Positions 7,762-16,780 of a stretch of DNA of 64,000 nt are shown in pieces. The first letter of the stretch is position 1, and every line of letters begins with the position of its first letter. The position numbers were made by a program, and so were the translations under genes. The notes beneath the pieces were generated by a model. The model was not told the DNA's origin and made no database searches. It saw nothing but the letters and a program-made list of their open reading frames with translations. The stretch is from Protaetiibacter sp. (GTDB lineage: Bacteria; Actinomycetota; Actinomycetes; Actinomycetales; Microbacteriaceae), in NCBI GenBank assembly GCA_030150265.1, contig JASLGG010000021.1:12397-76396 (forward strand). The letters run 5' to 3'.

Positions 7762-9225
7762 CTACACCATCCGGCACAGCGGCAGTGCCGCCGCCGTGAA
7801 CGCTGCGGCCTGCTGGCCGACGAGCCGGCGGGTTTCGCAGGACGCCTGGATCGCGGACTGTTCGATCGCCGCGGTCGCCGCTTCCAGTTCGTCGAGCGTG
7901 GGCGCGGAGACGCTGACGAGGCCCGAGACGCGGAGCACTCCGTGGCCGGCGGTGAGGTCGGCTTCTTGTTGGAGCACGTCTTGGTATTCGGCGGCCTGCG
8001 CGGCGTCCTCGATCTGCCCCATCCGGGCACGTTGGGCGGCGTCCGAGATGTGTTCGACCTTCTTCTTGCGGATGTCGCGTGCGGCTTGGTCGGAGCGCAT
8101 CGGGGTGTAGATCAGCGACACCGAGCGTTGGATGCCGGTGGACAGCAGCACCGGGGCGAGGAACCCCGGATACACCATCGACCTCGGCCATTCCGATACC
8201 CACAGCACGGCGTGCCATGCGGAGTCGGTGCGTAGATTGCCCCAGGTCTCGGTGACCGCGACCGGGCCGGCGGCGGCAAGTTCCTGCCCGAGCCGGCCGT
8301 GGCGTTCCAGCGTCGCGGCGACGGCCGGGTCGTAGGCGGAGCGCAGGATGACCGCGACCTGGCCGGGGCCGAGCCAGCCGGTCGGGGTCAGGTCCGCTGA
8401 GCGCAGCGCGGCGGTGAGTGTCGCCATCTCCTGGCGGAGCACCGCGGCGGCGCCGCGGATGCCGCCGCCGGCGGTCCTGATCTGCCGGGCCGCGGTCTTC
8501 ATGTCCAGGGAGAGGCTGATCGTGGTGGCGTGTCGTTCCCCGGCGGGGCCGGCGCGTTCGATCAGTTCGGCGTAGGTCTGGGAGGCCCAGGTGTCGTCGG
8601 CGGTGCCGTGCTCGGCCCACCATTCCGCCAGCCCACTACCGGAGTCCGGCAGGGTCCGTTCGAGCACTTGCAGGGTCGCGATCCGCCCGGAGCGGCAGAC
8701 CGTGGCAAGCACCCGCCCCCATGAGGTGACCCGGCGCTCCTGCTCGCCGGGGTCCAGCAGCACGAACGCCGGATGCGTCACCTCGGTCACGACCGTCAAG
8801 GTCGCCTGGCGGGGATCGTGGATCATGCATGCCCCGGTCTCGGGGTCCAGGTGCTCCCGCAGCCGGGCCATGTCGCCGGGCAACGCGAGACTCCCGGCAG
8901 GTCGCGGCTTGACGATCCGCCGTCGGTAGAGCAGTTGTCCGCCGGTGGAGCGCCACAGCCACCAGAGCGCGACCGGGAGCCATTCGACCATCGGCCTCCC
9001 GGCGACCGGCACCCAGGTCAGCACCACGGCGAGCAGCCAGACCGGGGCGGTGTAGGCCAGCAGCACCCCGGCGCCGCCGTAGAACGCGGCCAGGAGTGTG
9101 AGGCCGCCGATGCCGAGGGTGATGAGCTGAGAGACCGAGAGGCCGAGCAGCACCCCGCGGCGGGTGAGTCGGCTGAACTTCATCGGGGTCAGTTCGCTAC
9201 CGGGTGTCTTCTGTTCCGTAGGCAT
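7762..9225 (-). CDS. SCO6880-like conjugal membrane protein (PrgI/VirB3-VirB4 N-terminal type)
   Basis: 487 residues. Two membrane segments near the N-terminus (about 26-46 and 48-74) follow a short basic stretch with FSRLTRRGVLLGLS. A large cytoplasmic region after that resembles the SCO6880 family of actinobacterial conjugation proteins. In those systems it takes the place of VirB3 plus the N-terminal half of VirB4 and would pair with the short VirB4 ATPase at 4537-6024. It lacks a P-loop, which is normal. It follows the TrbL gene by 6 bp, so they share a transcript. Confidence 0.85.
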   Translation of the reverse strand: MPTEQKTPGSELTPMKFSRLTRRGVLLGLSVSQLITLGIGGLTLLAAFYGGAGVLLAYTAPVWLLAVVLTWVPVAGRPMVEWLPVALWWLWRSTGGQLLYRRRIVKPRPAGSLALPGDMARLREHLDPETGACMIHDPRQATLTVVTEVTHPAFVLLDPGEQERRVTSWGRVLATVCRSGRIATLQVLERTLPDSGSGLAEWWAEHGTADDTWASQTYAELIERAGPAGERHATTISLSLDMKTAARQIRTAGGGIRGAAAVLRQEMATLTAALRSADLTPTGWLGPGQVAVILRSAYDPAVAATLERHGRLGQELAAAGPVAVTETWGNLRTDSAWHAVLWVSEWPRSMVYPGFLAPVLLSTGIQRSVSLIYTPMRSDQAARDIRKKKVEHISDAAQRARMGQIEDAAQAAEYQDVLQQEADLTAGHGVLRVSGLVSVSAPTLDELEAATAAIEQSAIQASCETRRLVGQQAAAFTAAALPLCRMV

Positions 9226-9231
9226 GGCCGG

Positions 9232-10599
9232 TCACTCCTTGTCAGTCCGCGGCGGGCCGGACTTGGGAGGTGCAGGGGTCCGCGGCTGCGGCGCGGAGGG
9301 CGGCGGGGGCGTCTTCGAGGGTGCGGCGCTACTACCTCCCTGGCCCTCGGCACCGCTCGCGGCGGTCTCCGCTTGGTCCGCGACGGCCTGGCCCGCCTTC
9401 GGCCCGGCCTCAGCAGCGCCCTTGACGACCTGTGCTCCGACGACGACCGCTGCGGCCGGTCCCGCGGCAGCACCCGCTCCCGCCCCGGCGCCAGCACCGC
9501 CACCGGCACCTGCGCCTGCCCCGGCACCAGCACCAGCACCAGCACCAGCACCACTGCCGCCCGCGGCCGGCGCGGGAGTCTTGGGCGGAGGTGTTGCGCC
9601 CGACCCGCCGGAACCGCCGTCCTTCGGGTCATCAAGTACCTTCCTGGGCTCATCGCCGCCTTGGGGCTTGGACGGGATCGGGACGGGACGGTTGAGCGCG
9701 TTCTTGGCCTCCTGCTCGGTGCCCATCTGCTGGTACAGGTCGAAGCCGACGAAGGAGACGAAGCGGTAGACCATGTAGGGCGCGAAGGCGGCGATGCCCA
9801 TGAGGACGATGCCGGTGATCGGCTCGGTGACGGCGGCGATGTCCAGCTCGATCGGGGTGGCGATCTGCGTGATCGCCAGTAAGAAGATGACGACGAGCAC
9901 GAGCTTGCTGATGATGAGGGCGATCACGAACGCCGCCCACTTGCCGATCCACCCCTTGGTGGCGTCCCAGGACGCGCCCGCGAACGCGATCGGCGCGAGC
10001 ACCACGCCGACCAGCAGCAGCGCCTTGCGGATCAGCAGGCTGAACCAGACGATCGCGACGGCGGCGATCATCAGCCCAGCCAGGAAGATCGTCACGATCG
10101 CGCCGACGCCGGGCGCGGCGATGTTGATTCCGCTCAGCCCGGCGGCGAGCAGGATGATCTTGTCGCCCATCGTCCCGGTGGTCTCCCCGGACGCCTGGAT
10201 GATGCCGATGCAGAGCTGGTCCACGATTTCCAGCGCGAGCGCGGTCAGCGTGACGACGACGAACGCGCCGAGCACCGATTTCGCCGCGCCGAGCGCCGCG
10301 CGGGACAACGCGGTCGGGTCTCGGCGTATCAGCCCGGTGATGAGTTGCAGGCAGAAGAAGATGAGGACGAGGAAGACGCCGATGCCGAAGATCAGGTTGT
10401 AGACGCTGGTGAACCCGTCCGTTTGGACATCGACCAGCGTGGTCGTGTCGAACACGGCCCACATCGCCTCGATCAGCCAGCCGGCCGCGCCGCCCATCGC
10501 CTGGGCGAGCCAGTCGAACGGGGCCGCCACGACCGTCGCGGCGGCCTCGCCGGCCACGTCGCAGACGGTCGAAATCACGGGAACGTCGCAGACACCCAT
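9232..10599 (-). CDS. trbL: TrbL/VirB6-like channel protein with long Ala/Gly/Pro tail
   Basis: About 455 residues. At least six membrane segments lie between about 40 and 290 (YNLIFGIGVFLVLIFFCLQL, LLIRKALLLVGVVLAPIAFA), typical of TrbL/VirB6 pore proteins of the mating channel. The C-terminal ~150 residues are a disordered tail of alternating Ala-Gly and Pro, encoded by hexamer-repetitive DNA around 9520-9552. The ATG at 10599 has AGGAG 7 nt upstream; a GTG directly before it is an alternative. It is followed by the SCO6880-like gene and preceded by two pilin-like genes. Confidence 0.88.
   Translation of the reverse strand: MGVCDVPVISTVCDVAGEAAATVVAAPFDWLAQAMGGAAGWLIEAMWAVFDTTTLVDVQTDGFTSVYNLIFGIGVFLVLIFFCLQLITGLIRRDPTALSRAALGAAKSVLGAFVVVTLTALALEIVDQLCIGIIQASGETTGTMGDKIILLAAGLSGINIAAPGVGAIVTIFLAGLMIAAVAIVWFSLLIRKALLLVGVVLAPIAFAGASWDATKGWIGKWAAFVIALIISKLVLVVIFLLAITQIATPIELDIAAVTEPITGIVLMGIAAFAPYMVYRFVSFVGFDLYQQMGTEQEAKNALNRPVPIPSKPQGGDEPRKVLDDPKDGGSGGSGATPPPKTPAPAAGGSGAGAGAGAGAGAGAGAGGGAGAGAGAGAAAGPAAAVVVGAQVVKGAAEAGPKAGQAVADQAETAASGAEGQGGSSAAPSKTPPPPSAPQPRTPAPPKSGPPRTDKE
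9520..9552. repeat. Hexamer microsatellite inside the trbL tail
   Basis: The plus strand shows consecutive CCAGCA/ACCAGC units through this segment, which on the coding strand encode Gly-Ala pairs. The hexamer multiple keeps frame, so slipped-strand copy changes would lengthen or shorten the tail without killing the gene. Confidence 0.75.
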
Positions 10600-10627
10600 C
10601 ACGAATCTCCTGCTGTGACCGGCGGCC

Positions 10628-10897
10628 CTATACGGCCTGGCCGACGTTCCAGAAGAAATTGACCAAGGTGACCGCCGCGCCGCAGATCACCGCGGCACCG
10701 CAGGAGATGAGGACGCCCAGCTTGCCCCTGCCCGCGAGGTGGGGGTTTGAGCTGTTGGCGCCGTAGGCCCACACGATCGCGCTCACGATCAGCGCCAGGA
10801 CGCTGAGGATCAGGCCGACCGTCATCACGGCGCCGACGATGGTGCGGAGCTGTTCGATGCCCGGAAGGCCGTTGCTGTTGGGGTCGATGTCGATCAC
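10628..10897 (-). CDS. Small two-helix membrane protein, VirB2/DUF6112-like
   Basis: 89 residues starting at a GTG (10897) with a GGGAG sequence 9-10 nt upstream. Two hydrophobic helices (about 22-46 and 62-84) are joined by a short polar turn with a SNPHLAGRGKLG segment. This matches the small paired-helix proteins (DUF6112) that take the VirB2 pilin-like position in actinobacterial ICEs. It has a paralogue immediately upstream (11025-11291). The frame is open to 11014, but the extra residues are not hydrophobic and lack a better ribosome site. Confidence 0.75.
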   Translation of the reverse strand: MIDIDPNSNGLPGIEQLRTIVGAVMTVGLILSVLALIVSAIVWAYGANSSNPHLAGRGKLGVLISCGAAVICGAAVTLVNFFWNVGQAV

Positions 10898-11024
10898 GGC
10901 GGTTACTCCCTCGCTGAGCGGATGGCTTGTGGCGGCGAGGTAGGCCGTAGAGCGACTGGACGCCGGCGAGCGCGTGCGGGCATGAGAAAGGCCCGCCCAC
11001 AGGCGGGCCTTCACTCGGTGCAGG

Positions 11025-11291
11025 TCAGAGCTGGTTGCCGAGGGCGATGAGCCAGTTCACCCACGCGACCCCGGCGCCGGCGAGCGTGGCGGCGCCGATC
11101 CCGACGAGCACCCCGACCCGGCCTTTGGAGGCGAGGGCGGGGTTGCCGTGCGAGGCGCCGAACGCCCAGCAGATCGCGGAGACGATCACCATGAGCACCG
11201 CGACGATCAGCACGATCATCAGCAGGGCGCCGATGACCTGTTTCAGATCGCCGATGCCGCCCAGCCCGTCGAAGTCGGGGAACACGCCCAT
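11025..11291 (-). CDS. Small two-helix membrane protein, VirB2/DUF6112-like paralogue
   Basis: 88 residues with the same architecture as the neighbour at 10628-10897: PDFDGLGGIGDLKQ start, helix 1 (about 20-45, LMIVLIVAVLMVIVSAICWAF), a turn SHGNPALASKGRVG, helix 2 (about 62-84). The turn sequences of the two genes align well, showing a tandem duplication. Its ATG at 11291 overlaps the stop of the M23/lysozyme gene, so translation is coupled. A pilin-like or channel role is inferred from family and position. Confidence 0.8.
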   Translation of the reverse strand: MGVFPDFDGLGGIGDLKQVIGALLMIVLIVAVLMVIVSAICWAFGASHGNPALASKGRVGVLVGIGAATLAGAGVAWVNWLIALGNQL

Positions 11292-12925
11292 CACGCACCG
11301 CCTTGGACTGTGATGTGCAGGTGGTCGAAGTGCCCGCCGGTCACGTTGCCGGGGTCGTGCATCCCGCCGCCGTTGTAGGGGCGCCAGCCTTCGGCGTCGC
11401 GGGCGAGGGACCATATCTGGCCTTGCCAGATCAGGTACTCCACGCCCAAGACCTCGGCGTGGTCTTTCAGCCAGTTCGTGAGCGTCCATCCGGCTTCGAG
11501 CTGCGCGGGGGCCGGGTACTGGCCTATGGCGTTGCCGAACATCACGTCACAGGCGCGGCCCAGCGGGTGCTCGGAGACGGCGCCCGGACGGGGCGAGTAG
11601 CACGCCCACGAGGTGTCGGGGAAGGCGGCGCGAGCCTGGGCCATGACGTGCGCCATGCGAGCGGTGATCTGCCCCGAGCTGGTGGGGTCATCGACCATCT
11701 GGTCGGGGTCGCCGTCTAACGGGGCCGGCGCGCCCGCGGTACCGCCGCTGGCGTCGCATCCGGTGGGGCTGCCGACCGTGGCTTCGGGTAGATCGGCCGC
11801 GTTGTGATCGTTGAGCCACTTGGCCGCGTCGACGGCCTCGCCGCTAGTGCCGCCGGGCCGGACCTCGAAATGCAGGTGCGGTCCCGTGCTGTTGCCGGAG
11901 CTGCCGACATCGCCGATGTGCTGACCCGCGGTTACCCGGTCTCCGGCCGCGACGTGGATGCCCGACTGCCACATATGCGCGTAGGCCGTCGCCACTGTCG
12001 CGCCGTCGATCTGGTGCTCGATGACGATGAGCCCGCCATAGCCGCCGGAGAACTCGGCCACGGTCACGGTGCCGTCCGCGGCGGCGAGGATCGGCGTGCC
12101 ATCCGGTGCGGCGAAGTCCGTGCCGGTGTGGGACGCCGGCTCCCCGGTGATCGGATGGATACGCGGCCCGAACTCGCTGGTGAGCACCCAGGTTCCCTCG
12201 GGGAGCGGGAACACGACCCGCGAGGACTCCGCAACCGGCCCCACCGCCAACGCGGCGGCGGCCGGGCCGGCCGCACCCGTCGCGCCGGTGAGGGCGTCGA
12301 GGATGCGTTCGGCGACGGGCTCGTAGTTGCGGTAGCGGTCAGGGTAGGCACTGACCTCGACGGCCTGCGCGGCCTCTCCGGGGTCCATCTGCGCCCAACC
12401 GGGAATGTCCAGCAGGCCCCGCGGCGAGGGATAGTTCGGGCCATCGGGTCCGCCGTAGAACGCGCGGGTCTGATAGGTCGTGTCCATCAGCTCCGCGACG
12501 GTTCCCCACCCGGATTGCGGGCGCATCTGGAACAGGCCGAGGGAGTCGTGGTCGCCGCCGTTGCCGTCGTTGGGGTAGTTCGCGGACTCGGGGTAGGCAC
12601 TCGTGTTGGCGAGCTGGCGAAGGGTGCTCTCGGTGAGCGCGGCCATCAGCGCGATCTTGATGCCTGGCCGGCCCACGCCCTCGATGCTGTTGCCGATCGT
12701 GATGATCGTGGCTGCGTGCGTGAGCTGCTGCCGGTTCAGGGTGAACGTGGTGCCGTCCTGGGTGGTGACGGTCAACGAGTCGGGGATGTTGCCCACCGTG
12801 ACGCTGCCGCCGGGGACGGCGCAGTTCGCGGCGGCGGGGTTCATCAGCACGCCGATCGCCAGCAGGACGCAGGCCGGGCCGAACAGGACGAAGGCGAGTC
12901 CGAGGATGAGGAGCTTCTTGACCAC
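11291..12925 (-). CDS. Cell-wall hydrolase: lysozyme-like domain plus M23 peptidase
   Basis: 544 residues from a GTG at 12925, with a GAGGG ribosome site 6 nt upstream. A membrane anchor (about 3-28) is followed by a lytic-transglycosylase-like domain (about 70-170, SLGLFQMRPQSGWG), a peptidase M23 domain (about 215-320; HTGTDFAAPDGTP and HLHFEVRPGG give the zinc ligands), and a C-terminal module of about 200 residues ending in HFDHLHITVQGG. Such bifunctional hydrolases open the peptidoglycan for the mating channel, the VirB1 role. All expected metal-binding His/Asp are present. It lies between the pilin-like and VirB8-like genes. Confidence 0.9.
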   Translation of the reverse strand: MVKKLLILGLAFVLFGPACVLLAIGVLMNPAAANCAVPGGSVTVGNIPDSLTVTTQDGTTFTLNRQQLTHAATIITIGNSIEGVGRPGIKIALMAALTESTLRQLANTSAYPESANYPNDGNGGDHDSLGLFQMRPQSGWGTVAELMDTTYQTRAFYGGPDGPNYPSPRGLLDIPGWAQMDPGEAAQAVEVSAYPDRYRNYEPVAERILDALTGATGAAGPAAAALAVGPVAESSRVVFPLPEGTWVLTSEFGPRIHPITGEPASHTGTDFAAPDGTPILAAADGTVTVAEFSGGYGGLIVIEHQIDGATVATAYAHMWQSGIHVAAGDRVTAGQHIGDVGSSGNSTGPHLHFEVRPGGTSGEAVDAAKWLNDHNAADLPEATVGSPTGCDASGGTAGAPAPLDGDPDQMVDDPTSSGQITARMAHVMAQARAAFPDTSWACYSPRPGAVSEHPLGRACDVMFGNAIGQYPAPAQLEAGWTLTNWLKDHAEVLGVEYLIWQGQIWSLARDAEGWRPYNGGGMHDPGNVTGGHFDHLHITVQGGA

Positions 12926-12938
12926 GACGCGCCCTCTG

Positions 12939-13628
12939 TCATCGCAGCGGGTTGTCGAGCTGCGACAGGCGCAGCACATGACACAGGCCGGTGCGGAACT
13001 CCGGTGCCGGGGGCGGGCAGGCCAGGAACACGGTGAAGGCCACGGGGTGTTCGCTCGTGACGGTTTCGCCGTTCCAGACGCCCTCGCGGTGCCGCGTGCC
13101 TTCGATCGTGACCGCGGTCGCACCGGCCGCGAGCTGGACGGGCTGGGACTGCTCGACGGCGGTGTCCCACGCTTCGGGCACGAACGAGGACTCCATGGTG
13201 AGGTGCTGGGTGGTGGCGTACTTGCGCAGCTCGATCCACACCTCACGAGACGGCAGATAGGACGCGATGTCGGAGGCGAGGCCGGCCTGTTCGGTGCCGG
13301 ACGGGTCGCCCACCGCGAGGATCACGCTGGTGTAGTCCAAGGGCATCAGCTCTGAGCCGGTATCCCACGCGAACAGGGCCTCGGCGACGTTGCGGGCGAA
13401 CTCGTCGGGATCGCTGGACGGCGTGACCCGCGGCAGCCGTGGCGTGCCCGGTCCGGTCTCGCCCGGCGCGGTGACCGTGGGGTCTGCTCCGGGATCGGGG
13501 GCGGCGGGTCGTTGAGGGCCGGCGAATAGCCCGTAGAAGCCGATGCCGACCAGGATCAGCAGGACGAGGCCGGCGGCGATCACGGCGATCAGGCGGCCAC
13601 GGGACCAGGAGGCGGGATTCGTCTTCAT
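12939..13628 (-). CDS. Membrane-anchored conjugation protein, VirB8-like candidate
   Basis: 229 residues. A short basic N-terminus (KTNPASWSRGR) precedes one transmembrane helix (about 13-35, LIAVIAAGLVLLILVGIGFYG), a proline-rich linker and an extracytoplasmic domain (about 75-229). One N-terminal helix plus an NTF2-sized outer domain is the topology of VirB8/TcpC proteins, and the gene sits where one is expected, directly upstream of the cell-wall hydrolase. No sequence motif proves this. The start at 13628 is supported by the anchor; the ribosome site is weak. Confidence 0.7.
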   Translation of the reverse strand: MKTNPASWSRGRLIAVIAAGLVLLILVGIGFYGLFAGPQRPAAPDPGADPTVTAPGETGPGTPRLPRVTPSSDPDEFARNVAEALFAWDTGSELMPLDYTSVILAVGDPSGTEQAGLASDIASYLPSREVWIELRKYATTQHLTMESSFVPEAWDTAVEQSQPVQLAAGATAVTIEGTRHREGVWNGETVTSEHPVAFTVFLACPPPAPEFRTGLCHVLRLSQLDNPLR

Positions 13629-13678
13629 ATCGCCAGGTGCTCGCCTCCCCGAACGACGAGAGCGACGGCGGGCTTGGG

Positions 13679-14698
13679 TCAGAGGGCGCGCAGCAGTGGC
13701 CGACCGGCCGGTTCGGCGGCGATAGTGGTGCGGGCGGTGCGGAGCTGATCGGCGAACTCGGTGGTGCCCTCGACGGTGGCGAAGAACGCCTCGGCCTGCT
13801 CGTCGGTGAGTTCGACGGCCAGCTCGTCCACGTCGTAGTGGGTCCACCACGCTTCCAGGTCGCCCCAGGTCAGCACGAACGCACGAACCGGGTACCGCGC
13901 CGGCCTCTCGTCCTCGGCGGCTGGGCGACGCTTCGGCGGGGCCGGCTTCGTTGCTTTGCTGGTCTTGGCGGCGTGGACGCGCGCCAGGGCTTCGTCGGCC
14001 AGCTCGTGCAACCGCCGGTCCCGCTCGCTGTCGGCCTCGGCTCGGGTGTCGCGGAGGCGCTGGAAGATCGGGTTGACCGCCGCGCCGTCCTCGATCTGCG
14101 CCAGCCCGTCCCGCGCCTGGACGCGGATCGTCTCGTGGGTGCTCGGGTCGTCGGCCAGGTGTTGCAGGTAGCCGATCTGTTCCAGCCGGCTGTAGGACGC
14201 CGAGCCGGTCACCATCCGCGCCGCCTGTGTCCGAGCGTCCCCGAGCTGGTGCGAGTCGGATGGTCCCGCTGAATCGGCGGGACCATGCTGTCCCGGCTCG
14301 TGGCCCTCGTGGAACTGGGTCTTGGCCTTGCGACGGGCGGCATCCTCGGCCATGAGTTCCTTGATCTCCCGGTACAAGGCGGCGGCCTCGATCGGGGTGA
14401 GCGGCTTGTGGAGCTGGTTGTCGTCCTGCTCGGCCAGCAGATGCCCCAGCCGGTCCGAGATACCGCTACGGACCCACACGCTGACGCGGCGCCAGCCGAG
14501 CTTCTTGATCGCCGCCATCCGGCGTGCCCCACACACCAGCACCCCATCCGGGGTGATCGTCGGCGGCTGCAATAGCCCATTCCGGTCGATCGACGCCGCG
14601 AGCGCGTCCAGGTCGCCCAGGTCCGTGCGGTGTCGCTGGCCGACAGTGATGGAGTCCACCGCCCGCTCCAGCTCGATGTGCCCGGCCGGTGCGCTCAT
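13679..14698 (-). CDS. parB: ParB/RepB-type partition protein
   Basis: 339 residues. The N-terminal ParB box region contains SIDRNGLLQPPTITPDG and GARRMAAIKKLGW (about 56-68), the GxRR nucleotide-binding motif. A central helical region with SASYSRLEQIGYLQ follows, then a charged C-terminal half. ICE-borne ParB proteins stabilise the excised circular form or regulate transfer genes. No ParA is encoded nearby in the element. Its ATG overlaps the end of the preceding gene by 4 bp. Confidence 0.85.
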   Translation of the reverse strand: MSAPAGHIELERAVDSITVGQRHRTDLGDLDALAASIDRNGLLQPPTITPDGVLVCGARRMAAIKKLGWRRVSVWVRSGISDRLGHLLAEQDDNQLHKPLTPIEAAALYREIKELMAEDAARRKAKTQFHEGHEPGQHGPADSAGPSDSHQLGDARTQAARMVTGSASYSRLEQIGYLQHLADDPSTHETIRVQARDGLAQIEDGAAVNPIFQRLRDTRAEADSERDRRLHELADEALARVHAAKTSKATKPAPPKRRPAAEDERPARYPVRAFVLTWGDLEAWWTHYDVDELAVELTDEQAEAFFATVEGTTEFADQLRTARTTIAAEPAGRPLLRAL

Positions 14699-15576
14699 CC
14701 CGCACCCCGCGCCTTCGTCGTGCCCGGCGCGGCCAGGGAGAGGGTCAGCACGAGGTCGTCATCTCGCAGCAGCACCGGCAGCGTCTCGCCGATCAGCAGC
14801 CGCAACAGCACGCCGCGGCCCGCGCCGGTCGGCGCGAGCGCCGGGTCCGGGCAGCCGAGCAGAGCGCGCAGCAGCACCGCCCAGGAGCGTCCCGGAAGGT
14901 CGACCAGGGCTCTGGCGTGCTTGTCGCGTCGCAGCGTCTCGTAGGCGGTGTGCCGGTTCCCGACGCGGGTCAGCGCCACGCAGACGTGCTCCACCGCCGA
15001 GCGTGCCGTGCCCTCGGGCCAGTCCAACAACATCAACAGCGTGATCGCGTCCTCGACCGCCGACGCCGCCGTGGTTGCCGCCGGCCCGGCCGGTGCCTGC
15101 TCCGGGGTGTCGTCGCGGTCGTGGGCGTCCTTGATCTGGAACGCGGGATGGTAGTCGCTCAGGACGTTCTCGCGGTCGGAGAGCCGTTCGGGGTCGTGGA
15201 AGATCGAGTAGCGGGGCCGGCGTGCCTGGTGGGTCGAGCACAGCAGACCTTGGCCGCGTTCCTCGGCGATGCAGGTGATCCTCACCGCGTGCGTGATGAC
15301 CGCCCACGGGTCATCGGCGGTGCGGGCGGCCTGGGTGCGCATCACGTCGAACGCCGCCGACGCGGCCTCCCAAGGATCGAGCCGGTGCTTGTGCGCCAGC
15401 GCCGCGTACTTGTCGGCCGCGAACGCCATCAGCTCTGCCGCTACCGGGTCGTGCCCCCAGGCGCCGCGACCGGCGGCGTGCAGCCGTTTCAGCAGGGCAC
15501 GCAAGCCCTCGCTGGTGCGGTAGTCCTCAGCCGGCCGGCCGCTGGTCTCGCTCATGGTGCTGGTGTCGTTGGTCAT
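14695..15576 (-). CDS. Hypothetical ICE backbone protein
   Basis: 293 residues, soluble, with LDPWEAASAAFDVMRTQAAR and LITLLMLLDWPEG-like helical segments (about 60-90 and 165-195) and a C-terminal RLLIGETLPVLL stretch. No catalytic motif is recognised. The ATG at 15576 has GGGAGG about 10 nt upstream; an in-frame ATG lies further out at 15651. It is translationally coupled to parB by a 4-bp overlap, which points to maintenance or replication rather than the mating channel. Similar genes sit at this position in related actinobacterial ICEs by my recollection. Confidence 0.7.
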   Translation of the reverse strand: MTNDTSTMSETSGRPAEDYRTSEGLRALLKRLHAAGRGAWGHDPVAAELMAFAADKYAALAHKHRLDPWEAASAAFDVMRTQAARTADDPWAVITHAVRITCIAEERGQGLLCSTHQARRPRYSIFHDPERLSDRENVLSDYHPAFQIKDAHDRDDTPEQAPAGPAATTAASAVEDAITLLMLLDWPEGTARSAVEHVCVALTRVGNRHTAYETLRRDKHARALVDLPGRSWAVLLRALLGCPDPALAPTGAGRGVLLRLLIGETLPVLLRDDDLVLTLSLAAPGTTKARGAG

Positions 15577-15668
15577 GGTCTGGGCACCTCCCGACGGCGA
15601 GGTGCACCCGCAGACGACTGCGGGTCTCGCCTTTGTGGAGTGGGCGCTCATGACTCATCACCACCCGG

Positions 15669-16073
15669 CTACCTCATGCCGACCCCGGAGCGGCGCGGTC
15701 CCTGCTCGGCGCCACCGCGACGGCCGAACGCGCTCAGAGGAGGCAGACGCTTGGCTCGCTCGGCGACCCAGCGGGCGCCCTTCTCGATCGGGGCGCGGAC
15801 GAGACGGTTCATCTCGGCGGTCCGGTCGATGCCCCGGCGGGACAGCGCGCCGCCGCCTTGGGCGATCAGGTCGGTCGGGCGCACCCAATCCACGCCCCGG
15901 CCCCGTACCCGCGCCAGCTTCTCCTTCGCGGCCTTGCGGGACGCGGCGTCCTTGACCGCATCCGGCGTCCCCGCTGCTTCGGTCGCCTCGGCCGGGTCCG
16001 GGTTGTTCCGCGCAGGGGGCGGCGGCTCGGGCTCGGAGCGATGCTGCTCCCGCATCCGGTCCTCATCGTTCAT
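15669..16073 (-). CDS. Hypothetical basic ICE protein
   Basis: 134 residues, strongly charged and rich in Arg, Ala and Pro, probably partly disordered (first 50 residues). The segment GVDWVRPTDLIAQGGGALSRRG is the best-ordered part. The start codon overlaps the stop of the DUF2637 gene by 4 bp, so it belongs to the replication block (primase, DUF2637 protein, this gene, parB). No recognised family. Confidence 0.65.
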   Translation of the reverse strand: MNDEDRMREQHRSEPEPPPPARNNPDPAEATEAAGTPDAVKDAASRKAAKEKLARVRGRGVDWVRPTDLIAQGGGALSRRGIDRTAEMNRLVRAPIEKGARWVAERAKRLPPLSAFGRRGGAEQGPRRSGVGMR

Positions 16074-16780
16074 GGCGGGGCTCCTTCCATCTCGGGCTGC
16101 GACCCGGACGGGTCCGCCTCATCGGACTGGTGAGCACGAGGCAGCCAGCGGCCCACCGTCGAGGGATGCACGCCCAGGTGCCGGGCGATGGCCTTGTTCG
16201 ACCAGTCCTGTTCTCGCAGCTCTGCCGCGAGCGCCCGACGATCCGGCCCGCCGTCCGCGTCCGCAGCGGTGACGCCTGCCGCCTTAGGTGGCGGGGTGAG
16301 AGATGCCGTCTCGCTCTGTGGCAACGGGGTGATCGGCTCGACCGCCGGCGGCACCTCGAGCGCGGTAGCGGGGCGTGTGGTGGCGCGGGTCAGCACGACG
16401 GTCAGATGCGTGATCGCCAGCAGCACGACCGGCGGCACGGCGGCGACCGCGGCCGCGAGCGGTCCGGGCACGTCGGCGTCGGCCGCGACCACCGCGTGCA
16501 AGCTGTTCGCTGTCACCGACACCGCGGCGCCGCCGACCAGCAACGCCCACGGATACCACGCCGCTCGCTCCCCGGCGAGGGCGACGACGGCGACCGTGGA
16601 GACCACGATCACGCCGTCGACGATCAGCGGCCACGCCCATGCCTGCCCGGTCCCGATCCCGGAGCGGCGGGCAAGGTCGGCCAGGGACGTGAACGACAAC
16701 CAGAACGCGCCGGCAGCGATGAACACCGTCCCGGCGACCGAGGTGATGACCGCCCATCGGCGGCCGCGTAGTTCCTTCAT
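16070..16780 (-). CDS. DUF2637 membrane protein with C-terminal helix-turn-helix
   Basis: 236 residues. Four hydrophobic helices fill about residues 8-125 (WAVITSVAGTVFIAAGAFWL, WAWPLIVDGVIVVSTVAVVA), the DUF2637 pattern of actinobacterial plasmid and ICE Spd-type proteins. After a proline-rich linker, the C-terminus (about 185-222) carries an HTH: LREQDWSNKAIARHLGVHPS then TVGRWL. A membrane-tethered DNA binder is implied. The ATG at 16780 overlaps the end of the primase gene by 4 bp. A function in plasmid-like maintenance or spread is inferred from the Streptomyces family. Confidence 0.82.
   Translation of the reverse strand: MKELRGRRWAVITSVAGTVFIAAGAFWLSFTSLADLARRSGIGTGQAWAWPLIVDGVIVVSTVAVVALAGERAAWYPWALLVGGAAVSVTANSLHAVVAADADVPGPLAAAVAAVPPVVLLAITHLTVVLTRATTRPATALEVPPAVEPITPLPQSETASLTPPPKAAGVTAADADGGPDRRALAAELREQDWSNKAIARHLGVHPSTVGRWLPRAHQSDEADPSGSQPEMEGAPP

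Noticed and set aside
9520..9552. CRISPR-like repeat
   Set aside because: The periodicity is a 6-bp coding microsatellite without spacers; no CRISPR array or cas gene is seen in the window.
13679..14698. ICE ParB as part of the ParB/Dam-type system
   Set aside because: It has a standard partition-type arrangement within the replication block, far from the Dam operon and coupled to other backbone genes.
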